Origin: Melanopsichium pennsylvanicum
Taxonomy: Eukaryota; Basidiomycota; Ustilaginomycetes; Ustilaginales
Direction: 5' to 3'
Assembly: GCA_900208305.1 (NCBI GenBank)
Contig: OAPG01000005.1
Coordinates: 987,600 to 1,051,599, forward strand
Length of the DNA stretch: 64,000 nt
This document shows positions 11,269 to 21,183 of the stretch, one piece after another; position 1 is the first letter of the stretch; each line of letters begins with the position of its first letter. A program made the position numbers and the translations under genes. The notes under the pieces were generated by a model. The model had not been told where the DNA came from. It saw only the letters and a program-made list of their open reading frames with translations, and ran no database searches.

Positions 11269-11921
11269 CGCATTTTAACAATCACTCGTCATCGTTGGGT
11301 CACGCACTTACTACGATTGTTGGATTGCTCATTCATGCAGTAGCGGATGGGATAGCTATGGGAGCATCCGCACAGAGTGGAGATCAAACTTTGACCATGG
11401 TTGTTTTTGTAGCCATTATGGTTCATAAAGCACCTGCGGCGTTTGGATTGTGTGCAATGCTCATGTCGCAACGATTGAGTCGAATTTCGATAAGAAAAGC
11501 GGTGGCAGTGTTTGCATTGGCAAGTCCGATGGGAGCTTTGATAACGTATGCTGCCTTGGCGTTGTTTTTCGATTCCGACATTTCTACCGCGAATCATAAC
11601 TTAACAACAGCAGGAGGAGGAGGAGGAGGAGGGGCGGGAATTGATGGGAAAAGTATAGGAACAGCTTTAGCTTTTTCTGGAGGTACATTTTTGTTTGTTG
11701 CATTCCATGCGGTTTTGGAATTGGCTGGAGTTGAAGCAGATGTCGTTTCCATGACGAATAATATTAGGCGGGGTGAAATCATGACGAGGAATGCAGAGAC
11801 TACTACTATGATCTTGGGCAAATGGTTTAGAATTGTTCTTCTCATTTTGGGTGCTTGTACACCAAGATTTTTGCAAGGCATTTTGGCCGGTTTGGGTGGT
11901 CAACATCATCATCATCATTAA
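10125..11921 (+). CDS. ZIP-family metal transporter (ATX2/ZIP9-like)
   Basis: This 598-residue membrane protein starts MSGFIAFLLL. Three membrane segments lie at the N-terminus (about 1-65). A long histidine-rich, low-complexity loop follows (about 75-385), and the conserved transport core is near the C-terminus. The ZIP signature HAVADGIAMG places metal ligands at His404 and Asp408, with MVHKAPAAF at His434. This pattern is closest to the ZIP9/yeast Atx2 branch, which works in Golgi/secretory membranes on zinc or manganese. The loop contains clusters such as HHEHDHQHQ and HSHHHQH and a threonine run encoded by CAA/ACA repeats. The protein ends in Gly-Gly-Gln and five histidines. The frame is open further upstream to 9819, but that part is pyrimidine-rich leader without an ATG in good context; 10125 begins directly before the first membrane helix. 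Confidence 0.88.
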
Positions 11922-12394
11922 AAAAGTTGAACTTTTGTGTTGATTTTCAAGCTGACGGTTGGGTTGGAGTCTGTATTTTTATCCTTTTTTTTTTTTTTTT
12001 TCAACTCGGATTATTTTAGATGCATGATGAGGAAAGCGGAATTGAGGTTACATGAAAAGGGAAGGGGGGTTTTGGGTTTGCTCGACCATGCTAGAAAAGG
12101 TGCGGGAGAGTACAGTGCTTTGTAAAATGCGGTTGGGTCTGTGGGGGGTTGATCTTCCAAGGGAGAAGGATGCATTCAAAACGACGATGATAAACCCTTC
12201 GCTCAAACTCAGCATGAATTTTTTTTAATTTTTTTTTTAATTTTTTTCTTCTCCCAATGATTTTGAACAGAAGAAAAAAAGGCATAAGGCATTTTCGTTG
12301 ACAGTGCGAACCGCAACAATTTCCTTCGATTGATGCTGGTTTGAATATGGTATGTATATGTGTGTGTGTGTGTGTGAGAAAGAGAGAGAGAGAG
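11922..12394. other. 3' intergenic between ZIP gene and GET1
   Basis: No gene seen. It contains a T17 run at 11985-12001, A/T-rich stretches near 12220-12250 and a GT/AG dinucleotide tract near 12358-12393. It lies between two convergent genes. Confidence 0.6.
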
Positions 12395-13322
12395 TTAAAC
12401 AAGATTCCGCTTTTCCGATACGTTGTCAGGTTGAGCATTGATACGTTTTCTCGCCTCTCCGCCTGCGCCCGCTTTCGTTGCTGTGGTCGCTGATGTTGAT
12501 GTTGAAGATGCCGTAACGTTTTGTGTTACATTTGGTTTTGACTGTGCACTGTATTGCGCCTTGAGTTTTTCATCCTTTTCTTGTTGAATTTGTTCCAATT
12601 TCAAGTCACTCAAAACCTCTTTTTCCTTGTTTCCCGGCCAAAGGTTAAGCAAAGCACCACTGACACTAGTCAAAGTCCTACTACAAACCATTTGCCAAAC
12701 CGTACTACTCACTGCACCCTTCGGAGCCCTTGGTAAAGCCAAAAACCACCCTACAGGACCAAACCACGAATGATCCCCAGGTGGTAACCAAAAAATGGGC
12801 GTTTTACTATACCAACTCGTAATGCAAAATGGCATAATGGTAGTGATGATCATCATAACACCTTTGAATAGTATGGTGAAGGTGGATCGTGCGTTGGCAA
12901 GTTCGGAATTGGAATTTTCAAGTTGAGCCAATGCTTTATCCACTTTACGTCGAAGTTTGGCCCACTTGGCGAATTGATCTTGCGATGATGTGGCTGCGAG
13001 TTGCTGTTTGGTTTGGTAGATTTCTTTGCGAAGCGCGCGTTGCGAGGAAATTGTAGTACGATGAAATGTGGCTGTGTACAAGAACCAGAGCTTTCAAAAT
13101 TGGAACGAAGCCCAACGAGGATTGATCATGAGCAAGATGTCATATCGTAGATAGGCAGTGTAACGGTGTGTTAAGTAAAGGATATTGAAAGTTACTCTGA
13201 ATCGATGAGGTATGGAGGTAAGGTAAAAATTCACTTACGATGTTCTGCAACCGATCCTTGCCAAAAGCTGCGATAGACTGAACGATCACCACCGAGACGA
13301 GGATTACCAAAGCAGGATGCAT
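12395..13322 (-). CDS. GET1: GET1/WRB-type tail-anchored protein insertion receptor
   Basis: Exons 13322-13239 and 13090-12395 give 259 residues; the intron 13238-13091 has a GTAAGT donor and an AAAG acceptor and splits between codons. The predicted protein starts MHPALVILVSVV (membrane helix 1). It continues across the junction with LWFLYTATFHR, then a coiled coil (about 35-95; QLAATSSQDQFAKWAKLRRKVDK) and two more hydrophobic segments (ILFKGVMMIITTIMPFC and the segment near VGWFLALP). The C-terminal tail is polar and Ser/Thr-rich. In the family, Get1 with Get2 forms the ER membrane receptor for the Get3 ATPase, and the coiled coil contacts Get3. The cytosolic block FAKWAKLRRK is the most diagnostic part. 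The gene diverges from the RCC1-repeat gene. Confidence 0.88.
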
Positions 13323-13708
13323 GTTGTGGTTTGCCTGTCTGCTGATGTTCAATTGTAAGAATACTAAATGTGATTGAGATTTGGAGGTGTGTGTGTAGGA
13401 TGATGAGATGGTCAAAGCACACATAACTTTTACATTCTCTCTTTTTCTACTCTGTTTGGTGTTGGTGGTGAGAACGAAATGTTAAACTGTATCGTTTCTC
13501 CACAACACCTTCAACTGGTTTATCGGCCGACTGAACTCTTTATAAGCATCGCTTCTCTTTTCCTACTTTGTCACATAGACACTTGAATCTTTACTTGCTT
13601 CCTATCCATACATCAATCCCATCATTATTATCGTGTCCATTCAACACCACCGTAGTTTTGCGGTAGAGTGCATGGAGCAGTTACTATTTTGACGCGCGCT
13701 TGTGCTCA

Positions 13709-15109
13709 ATGACACAGCCCAACAGATCAAGAGTGATAGGATTCGGCAGCAATCTCTTTTCTCAACTTGGTGACGAATATGCACCCACAAAAGGTTCATC
13801 TCTCCATAAAATACGAACGCCATTGTATACGATCGATAATGCACGAAGTATCGTTGCCGTGTGTACGTATCAGACCATCTACCGCACTCATGCCAACAAG
13901 GTTGAAGCGATCGGAGAATTCGCGCGTTTGCTCAACAAGGTTTTATATCGAATCTATCCCGACGCTTCTCTAGAAACGCATTTGTATAAGGCGCCCATCT
14001 TAGTGGGTAGGGACATGATTCAAGTAGCGTTGGATGTCGAAGCAAAAATTGCGCATTTTATCCATTATGACAATGAATCAATCATCCAGGTTGAAATGAA
14101 ACACCAATGGTGGCTGACCGCGGCGGCGGATGGTAGGGGTCGTATCATGGCCATCAACCAAAAAAACCATGCATTCTTGTTTGATTCCATTCATGACTTT
14201 CAAGCTGCCACCCAAAGCACGGAGAAAGCACACAAACTCAGAGAAGATAGAAAGTTCCTACCCTACAGATTGAAACCAGATCGTACTCTCGAAGCCATTA
14301 TATCCGATCAACGTGCAACGCTCCCATCATTTACCAAAGTTTCGGCGGGAGATTCGCACTTTGTCCTCACCGCTCACCAACCAGGTAAAGAGGATCAGAA
14401 TCATGTTGTAGAATCTGCACTGTGGATCTTTGGCGACGCACGTTTCGGAGCGGTTCCAGCAAACGCTTTCCACCAAACTCAACTGGTCTGCAAGATGTCG
14501 ACTCAACCATCTGATGCGACTTTGATGGATGTTGAATACATCATGCCTTTGGTACTAGACCATGTTCTGAATTTGAACAAGCTGAATGTTACTGTTGGAA
14601 GCCGTCATACGCTGATCTGGACCAACAAAGCTGAGGTATATGGATGGGGTTGGAACGACGATTGCGCGCTTCAACCTTTCTCTCATCCAAACCAACCACA
14701 AAAGGAACACGAGGAGAGATTGCAAGGCAAAATTGAAAATATTATATCAGAGCCAACTTTGATTCATTCAATACCAACCAATTGTACGAAATCAAGATCG
14801 GACAGCTGGGGAATCGCCGCTTCAAAGGATCGATCCATGATATGGTGCGATGGAAAACTGTTCGTAACCGGTTCAAACGAGTTTGCATGTCTTGGTCTCG
14901 AAACGGATTTGCAAGGCTTACAAAAAAAACGGCAAACAACTCAACGCGAATTTAGTCAAATTCCAAAAACGTTTGAATGCGTCAATGGTTTTCAAAACCA
15001 TCCTTGTTTCCAAAACCGTGATAATGTTGATGCACGTGTGGTGAAAGTATATGCTACTTCCTTGGCAACGTTCCTCGAGATTGACCAAAACGGATTATCG
15101 GTAGCATGA
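13709..15109 (+). CDS. RCC1-repeat protein, possibly ATS1-like
   Basis: 466 residues, one exon, starting MTQPNRSRVIGFGSN. RCC1-type repeat signatures appear along it: GFGSNLFSQLGDE at the N-terminus, KVSAGDSHFVLT and SALWIFGDARFGAVP mid-protein, and EVYGWGWNDDCALQPF and KLFVTGSNEFACLGL near the end. This suggests a divergent beta-propeller of the RCC1 fold. Length and layout resemble yeast Ats1 (333 residues), a partner of Dph3/Kti11 in the diphthamide and tRNA wobble-uridine pathways, but I cannot confirm orthology. It could equally be another RCC1-fold protein. No membrane segment or signal peptide is seen. It converges on the BCL7-like gene. Confidence 0.65.
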   Translation: MTQPNRSRVIGFGSNLFSQLGDEYAPTKGSSLHKIRTPLYTIDNARSIVAVCTYQTIYRTHANKVEAIGEFARLLNKVLYRIYPDASLETHLYKAPILVGRDMIQVALDVEAKIAHFIHYDNESIIQVEMKHQWWLTAAADGRGRIMAINQKNHAFLFDSIHDFQAATQSTEKAHKLREDRKFLPYRLKPDRTLEAIISDQRATLPSFTKVSAGDSHFVLTAHQPGKEDQNHVVESALWIFGDARFGAVPANAFHQTQLVCKMSTQPSDATLMDVEYIMPLVLDHVLNLNKLNVTVGSRHTLIWTNKAEVYGWGWNDDCALQPFSHPNQPQKEHEERLQGKIENIISEPTLIHSIPTNCTKSRSDSWGIAASKDRSMIWCDGKLFVTGSNEFACLGLETDLQGLQKKRQTTQREFSQIPKTFECVNGFQNHPCFQNRDNVDARVVKVYATSLATFLEIDQNGLSVA

Positions 15110-15314
15110 CCCCAAAAATGCACACACACCAAGTCATCAAGCGTTACAAAAAAGCAATAGTCCATAGGTGTTGGTCACAGGTTTGGTATGTAGGTTCTGA
15201 ATACCAAATACCATGAAAAAATTAAGATGTTTTTCCCTTTGCGCAACTAAGGCGATCAAAGAGCCGTCAGAGTCAGGTGAGCGAGTCAGCAAGTGAGTGA
15301 GTGCATCAACTTGA

Positions 15315-16323
15315 TCATGCTTGCTTCATGTCAACATCTCCCACCTCTGCTGTCAGTGCTGACTGGGTATTAGCAGCAATGTTGCTAGTGGTGGTGGTGG
15401 TTGGGGGATTGTCTTGAAACGTTGTAGCAGGAACGTTTGCGTTTGGATTGATGGAGACAAGCGTCTCATCCTTGGCTGAAGGATGCTGTTCGGCCTCTGC
15501 ACCAGCTGCTAGAATTGCGAGCGTTTCGTTGTCCGTTTCTTGTGCTGTGGAAGGCGTTGGTTGATCGTGCAACTGAGTTTCCACTTGAGGCTGTGTGTGA
15601 GGTGCTTGTTCATTGCCGTCGCCGCCTCCGCCTTGGGAGGAAGCTTTCTCGGTTAGAGGTTGAGGAGCAGGAGTATTTGCGCCTGACATTTCGGTTGGAG
15701 TACTTTCGCCTGTTGTATTGGTACCCGATGTAGGTTCGAGCGTTGTAATATTTTGGGTCATGTGTGGGGGTATAGCTGATGCAACACCACCGGCCCCTAA
15801 TATTGCCGTTGATGTTGAAGCAGGAGGATCCTTGGGAGCAATGGTTCCCAAACCCCCACCTGCGGACGAAAGAGAACTGCCAACAGGAGTGCTTGCACCA
15901 GCAGGAGCATTGTGAATGCTCTGCACGGGTGCCTCTACAATCGCTGCGTCATCAGAGATCCTATCTTCAGCTTGAACATCCTGATCTTGGGAAAATGTGA
16001 TCAAGGAATCAGGGACGCGAACCCATTTTAAAATCTTGACACCCACACCACCACTACCGCCAGAAGAGTTGAAAGTAGAAGAGGATATAGTTCCATCGGC
16101 TGATGTGTTTGTTGGTATCACCCATTCCTGTCGCCACTTGCTATTTACATGTAATTGATCGAAAAGCAGATAAAAACAGGCAGGGCAGGGTTAGTAGCCA
16201 ATTCGAGAAAAGTTGAGAAAAGAGCATGGAAGCGCGGCCAATTACGTACACGATAGGCTCGGTAGCCTGACGTCGAACTTCGTGTTCAATATTTGGAACG
16301 AACCTTCCACCGAAGCGAGACAT
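15315..16323 (-). CDS. BCL7-like N-terminal domain protein
   Basis: Exons 16323-16250 and 16140-15315 give 299 residues. The intron 16249-16141 (109 bp, GTACGT donor, ATAG acceptor) splits a valine codon. The spliced N-terminus starts MSRFGGRFVPNIEHEVRRQ and runs through EPIVKWRQEWV to VKILKWVRVPDS. The pair K-W-x-x-x-W-V followed by a short strand ending in (K/R)-I-x-K-W-V-x-V matches the layout of the BCL7 conserved N-terminal region of animals. There, BCL7 proteins are small subunits of SWI/SNF (BAF) complexes. Here about 25 Gly/Ser-rich residues separate the two halves. The rest (about 75-299) is disordered, rich in Ala, Thr, Pro and Gln. A chromatin-remodeller role is inference from this short match. 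The longest single frame lacks the first exon, so a single-exon call would miss the domain. Confidence 0.55.
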
Positions 16324-16840
16324 TCTGAGCGGCAAAGATACGACGATAAGAGATGAGCTGAGGAGAACGAGAACAAGCAAGTGGACGAAGAGGAGGAGAT
16401 TTCTTTCATGAAATGATCAACGCTTTCGTGGACAGCTGCAACCACGCGAGACTCCGAGTTCCGGGTTTTACTGGTCCTCCTAAGACGCTTCAAGGACAGC
16501 GAACCAGATGCTACCCTATAGCGCAGAGACGATTAAGCAATTCGATTCAGCAGCAAGGCATCTCCAACGATGCTGCTCACGCCATGTTGCTGCTTTCTAT
16601 CGTCAGCAATCAAAGGAAGAACACAAGAGAGTGTAGACGTGCATCAGGCTTTAGCAAAAATGCATGTGTTCAATAGTAGTACACAAAAATGAGGTTTCTG
16701 GCTGGCTGGCTGGCTGGCTGGCTAGCTGGCTGTTGAACACAGCATGCCAAAAGTAGGGTGAAAGTACTTGTACTCTGATCCGCGCCCTGCGAATGCGGAT
16801 GAGTCGTGCGGCTTTTTCACAGCAAACGTTGTCAGCGAGA
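16324..16840. other. Spacer between BCL7-like gene and U1A
   Basis: No gene seen. It holds the promoter of the BCL7-like gene (- strand) and the 3' flank of U1A, with a GGCT tetranucleotide tract near 16699-16733. Confidence 0.6.
16699..16733. repeat. GGCT tetranucleotide repeat
   Basis: About eight tandem copies of GGCT on the + strand, with one GCTA interruption, in the 3' flank of the U1A gene. Confidence 0.85.
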
Positions 16841-17981
16841 TTAGGCCCTTGCAAAAGTGATCTGTACACAACAGACCATTCAGCATTATGAAAGAGGAGA
16901 TTGCGGAGGTTGATGAGTGAATATCGTCAACACAAAATGATGGGACAGTAAAGCGTGCGAAGTTACGTACTTTGAGTTTGTCGCCAGCGCCAAAGTTGTA
17001 GCCGTTGAGTGCACCACGAGCCGTAGCACTGGAAGGAATGTCGGAGAATTCAACGAATGCAATGTCCGCTTTGCCGGGGATTGTCTGTACATCCACATAA
17101 CCCGAGTATCTGTGGTTATCGAATCAAGCCCAGTCGGGAAAGTCAAGCAAAACGTGAGTAGCTGAAGTCAAAACATAGCGGCATAATACATGCGCATGAT
17201 GATTTGATCGGTGGGGTACGTACGCAGAGAATAAAGATTCCAATTCGCCCTTGCCCACCCCATCTGGAATATTTTGCAAGAAGAGCATCTTGTTTGGTGG
17301 CAAGTATTCGTCTGGCATCTCTTGCTGCATCCTTTTGTTGGCCGTCGCCTTTTCTGGTTCCGCAATCTCTCCTGCAGCTGCCCTCTTTGCGCGAATCTTC
17401 TTTTCCAACTCTCTCCGCCTCAGAATGTTTCCCCTTCTTGCGATCTTCTTGTGTTCCAACCTCTCATCTTTGTGCTTCTTGAACTCTTCGCTTTCTTCGC
17501 GCTTTCCATCTTGTTTCAGCTCTTGTATTACCACCGAGTCTGATTTGGACTTTGCGAACGAAATCTTCATGGCCTTTCCGTAAAGCGGAAACAAGTGTGC
17601 TTCTCGTCGAGCTTTGTCTGCAGCATGCACATCGTGTAGGGATACGAAAGCCTGTCCACGCATGCGAAGGTTTGTATGGGATACCACGGAGAGTACGTTG
17701 CCGTAGTTGGAAAACAAGTTGGTCAGTGTGGCTTTCATGGTGGGCTGTTTGACTTTTTCGTTCAAGTTTTGGATATAGAGCGTTTTGGATGCGTCCGAAG
17801 GTAGATGCGGTAGATCAGAGGTGTCTGATTGATCCATGGGCGTGGGCATGGACATAGGCATGTGAGGAAAGGGGGATGGTGGAGCAGATTGAAGTGCAGG
17901 AGGTGGTATTGATGGAGGCGGTTGGATGGGAGGTGCACTTCCAATGGCTGCTGAAAAGGGAGAGGCTCGAGAAGTTGACAT
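16841..17981 (-). CDS. U1 snRNP A / U2B''-type two-RRM splicing protein
   Basis: Three exons, 17981-17224, 17109-16971 and 16861-16841, give 305 residues. Both donors are GTACGT and the acceptors are ACAG. The first RRM begins near residue 65 with RNP2 LYIQNL, the Asn/Glu stretch typical of U1A/U2B'', and RNP1 MRGQAFVSL. A basic linker of about 100 residues with EEFKKHKDERLEHKKIARR separates it from RRM2 (LFLQNIP ... DIAFVEF ... KITFARA). RRM2 is assembled from all three exons. The last exon is only 21 nt and encodes ITFARA plus the stop, matching the expected end of RRM2. In animals U1A binds U1 stem-loop II and U2B'' binds U2 stem-loop IV; a single fungal homologue may do either. The N-terminal 60 residues are Pro/Ser-rich. 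An upstream in-frame ATG exists at 18041. Confidence 0.88.
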
Positions 17982-18336
17982 TGTGGTGCAGCAATTGGTA
18001 CTGTGAACAAGTCTTGTGTTGAGGATGATATCGACATGCAAACATGGGACAATATTATGGTGAGCTACACAAAGTGTCGATTAATATTTCGGAAATCGGA
18101 AAAAAAGAAGCGAAAAAGACACTGTGAAAGGTTGGATGCACGCTGAGCTGCGCTAAGACGCCCAAAACCTGTTTTATCAACTATATTGATCATGTCTCTA
18201 ATCCATCACTACGATCATCCTATCATCTTATTCATCCATTTTATACCCAATTAACAGCCCAGCTATCATAAATTACATACCCTAATCACTTGAAGCCTCA
18301 TCCCAACTTTTGCCCTCGTTCTGAGCAACATACATA
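17982..18336. other. Divergent promoter between U1A and BDP1
   Basis: 355 bp without a gene, shared by two divergent genes that act in RNA metabolism. No TATA box or other clear motif was recognised. Confidence 0.45.
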
Positions 18337-21183
18337 ATGTCGTCGCGTATCGAAAAGGGTGGTGCTCGCTTTAAACCTTCCATTGTGCCAAGAAGGAACG
18401 CAGCAGCTCCGACTCCTCAAACACCATTGCAGCACCCAAATATCATTTCGTCAGCACCTTCTACATCGCCCTTCTTCACACAACAAGCTCAAGCGCGTCC
18501 CCTTTCCGTACGAAGCGCAATATCAGCTACCATACCATCCGGAGCGGCCTCGTCACCCTCTGCTATAACACCCGCAAAATCGCAAAGCTATGCCTTCAAT
18601 GTTTCTCCTTCCGTACTTTCCCACGCTGGTCCCTCGACCACAGCGCCAAACAATACCGCTCTTGCTGGCTCCAGTGCCGTCAAGCCAAAATTTGCATTCA
18701 ATCGACCAGCCGTTTCCAAACCTCGTCCTGGTTCCAGGGCATCTCTCACGCCTGCACCTCAGCTTTCCAACACCTCGGTCTCGCCATCTGCGCCCAGCCC
18801 AGCAGCCCAAGCGTCATCCACTCTTACTGAGGACAATCTGGGGGAAATCGAGTTGACGTCTACATCTACGCGTTCAATGGCTCCGCCCACCATCGGAGGC
18901 TCGCGTGGCCTCAGGCATGATAACACGCAGACTATCCGCGGAGGTGCTGAACGCGCCACCGATGCCGCGTTCGACCTAGCCACAGACGCATTCATCGACA
19001 AAGCTTCTCAGCCTGACCCTTTCCAAGAACCACAGCGACCAAGACGAACGAGGGGTGCTGATAACCCTCATACCGAAGCACTCGCCGCAGCCAAGCAGAG
19101 CGCATCGCAACAGGAAGCAATCGCGCAGTTCATGTCTGCTAATCCAGATGCATCTGCTCCCAATGCGAAACAGAACACAACCTCAGCCGCAACAAACAAG
19201 AAAGGCAAAGGTCGCACGAATGTAACAGCAGCAACAACAACAACAACGACAAGCAATGACACAAGCTCACACTCAGTATCGCATAGCGTCAAGGTTGGAT
19301 CTCAAACAGCAGAGACTGCTCTGCCTGAAACTGAAGAGGAACAGGCAGCGCGTGCCGCGCAACGCAGGCTTCACGCTGCGGCTCGATTGCAAAAACGTCG
19401 ACTCAAGCGCAAAGAGCTGTCCTCTGGCAAACCCAGACGACCGCTCTCCGCGTACCTCCTCTTTGTCAACTCTGTGCGTGCTCAACGACAAAAACAGAAT
19501 CCAGACATGACCCTGACCCAACTCACCAGCGAGATTGCTGCGGAATGGCGCGACCTCGTTCCTGCTCAACGAACCAAATGGGAAACAGAGGCTTCTTTGC
19601 TCCGCCAGCAATACGATTCAGCACTCGAGACGTGGAAGCTCGCTCACCCCGACGGTGTTGCGCTCGGTCCAGAAGATGAGAGCGATATGGAAACCACATC
19701 GGAGCTTGACGAAGCTGGCGATCCGATTCGACGTAAGAAGCGTCGCATCAATCTTTTGCGCAAGCCGCATACCGTCTCGGATGACGAGGAGGAATATCGT
19801 AGACAAGTGTATCATGAAGGAGAGCAATTGGCGGCGAGCCGAGTTGACCCTGCCAACATTACCATGGGAGAGATTAGCACGCTGGACTACAAAAAGGGTC
19901 GTGCAGGACCGAGGACGTTTGAAGCAGAGCGCGTGTATACAAGACTGGTCACAGATAGGAGAGCGGCTGCCAAATCGGCGCTGCTTGGGCAGCACGTGCT
20001 GGCAGAAAAGGCAAACCATCTTTCGCCGTCGCCCGCGCCTCCAGCTCGAATTGTGAGCACTACGAATGGGGCACGCGTCCAAGTGGACGGCGAAGAAGAG
20101 GTTCTGGAAGGGGAGGAAGAAGAAATTGTGGGTGATGAGACAGGTGACGATGATGGTGAATCCGAAATCGAGCGGTCCGCGCCCGAATCCGACGCAGATG
20201 GCACCACCAATGGCGAAGCAGGTGCTTCGTCTTCATCTCGTAACCGCAAGAAAAGAGAGGCTTCGGTCGCAGCCACTGACATCTCATTCAACGAGAACCG
20301 GTTCGCGGTTCAAACGCGTATCGTTGACGGCAAGATTGTGATTGACGAAACCTCGCTGTTTGCCAATTATGGCAATGGCGAAGAGGATCGCGAAAACATG
20401 GAGGTTGTGGACGAACGAGAAGGCGATCGTTTTGTCAACGCTGCCACCTACTCGCGCAAGATGGGTAGGAATCGCAAATGGACTGCAGACGACACGGCTA
20501 AATTCTATCGATCGTTGCAACAGTGGGGAACGGATTTCGAGATGATCGCTCGACTTTTCCCAGGTCGGGATCGAGTGATGATTAAGAAAAAGTTCAATGT
20601 GGAAGAGAGGAGTAATGGGAAATTGATTGATGCGGCTTTAATGAATTCGGTACCAGTGAATCTGGAGCAGTATGCACAGGCTATAGGTGTGGATCTTTCA
20701 GGACCTCCGCCCGAGATCAAAGCGGATCTGGGGGATATAGAGGCGTTGAATACGGCCACGAGCGGCGGGGCGGTAGAAGCAGCGGGGATCAAAAAGAGGG
20801 AAGGCACAGCACCGATCAAAGGGAGCAGGAGCGATGTAGAGGACAATGACGATGGGGATGATTGGTACGAATACGAAGAAGTGATTGAGGTTGATGACCA
20901 AGGGGTTGAACAGGTGTTGAGGAGGAGATTGGGCAAGAAAGCAGGGGCCAAGGGTAAGAGAAAAAGGAACAGTGCGAGGAAGAATTCGATGAGTACACCT
21001 GCTCCGGCTGTTGCGACGAACACGGAAGCGAATGCCGTTGAAGGAGAGGCAGGGGAGAGCGGTGGTGCTGCGGGAGAAGGAGCAGGAGAGAGAGCTGGTG
21101 GACCGCCTTTGATTGGGACAAAGAAGAGCAACAGCGTTAGTGATAGGAGAAGCACGCGCGGCAAGCGAGGAGATAGTAGCTAG
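18337..21183 (+). CDS. BDP1: BDP1 (TFIIIB'') with an internal HMG box
   Basis: 948 residues, one exon. The SANT/Myb-like domain at about 713-770 (RKWTADDTAKFYRSLQQWGTDF, then MIARLFPGRDRVMIKKKF) is the Bdp1 signature. In the family, Bdp1 completes TFIIIB with TBP and Brf1 and opens Pol III promoters. Upstream, at about 364-436, is a well-formed HMG box: KPRRPLSAYLLFVNSVR, then IAAEWRDLVPAQRTKWE and a third helix ending in YDSALETWK. The N-terminal 350 residues are Ser/Ala/Pro/Gln-rich and low in complexity. Acidic tracts sit between the two domains (about 580-640), and the C-terminus is Lys/Gly-rich. Yeast Bdp1 (594 residues) has no HMG box as far as I know. The gene diverges from U1A. Confidence 0.9.
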   Translation: MSSRIEKGGARFKPSIVPRRNAAAPTPQTPLQHPNIISSAPSTSPFFTQQAQARPLSVRSAISATIPSGAASSPSAITPAKSQSYAFNVSPSVLSHAGPSTTAPNNTALAGSSAVKPKFAFNRPAVSKPRPGSRASLTPAPQLSNTSVSPSAPSPAAQASSTLTEDNLGEIELTSTSTRSMAPPTIGGSRGLRHDNTQTIRGGAERATDAAFDLATDAFIDKASQPDPFQEPQRPRRTRGADNPHTEALAAAKQSASQQEAIAQFMSANPDASAPNAKQNTTSAATNKKGKGRTNVTAATTTTTTSNDTSSHSVSHSVKVGSQTAETALPETEEEQAARAAQRRLHAAARLQKRRLKRKELSSGKPRRPLSAYLLFVNSVRAQRQKQNPDMTLTQLTSEIAAEWRDLVPAQRTKWETEASLLRQQYDSALETWKLAHPDGVALGPEDESDMETTSELDEAGDPIRRKKRRINLLRKPHTVSDDEEEYRRQVYHEGEQLAASRVDPANITMGEISTLDYKKGRAGPRTFEAERVYTRLVTDRRAAAKSALLGQHVLAEKANHLSPSPAPPARIVSTTNGARVQVDGEEEVLEGEEEEIVGDETGDDDGESEIERSAPESDADGTTNGEAGASSSSRNRKKREASVAATDISFNENRFAVQTRIVDGKIVIDETSLFANYGNGEEDRENMEVVDEREGDRFVNAATYSRKMGRNRKWTADDTAKFYRSLQQWGTDFEMIARLFPGRDRVMIKKKFNVEERSNGKLIDAALMNSVPVNLEQYAQAIGVDLSGPPPEIKADLGDIEALNTATSGGAVEAAGIKKREGTAPIKGSRSDVEDNDDGDDWYEYEEVIEVDDQGVEQVLRRRLGKKAGAKGKRKRNSARKNSMSTPAPAVATNTEANAVEGEAGESGGAAGEGAGERAGGPPLIGTKKSNSVSDRRSTRGKRGDSS

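Noticed and set aside
13140..13424. 94-residue - strand frame read as a separate small gene
   Set aside because: Its useful part (MHPALVILVSVV onward) is the first exon of GET1; the rest is leader and intron.
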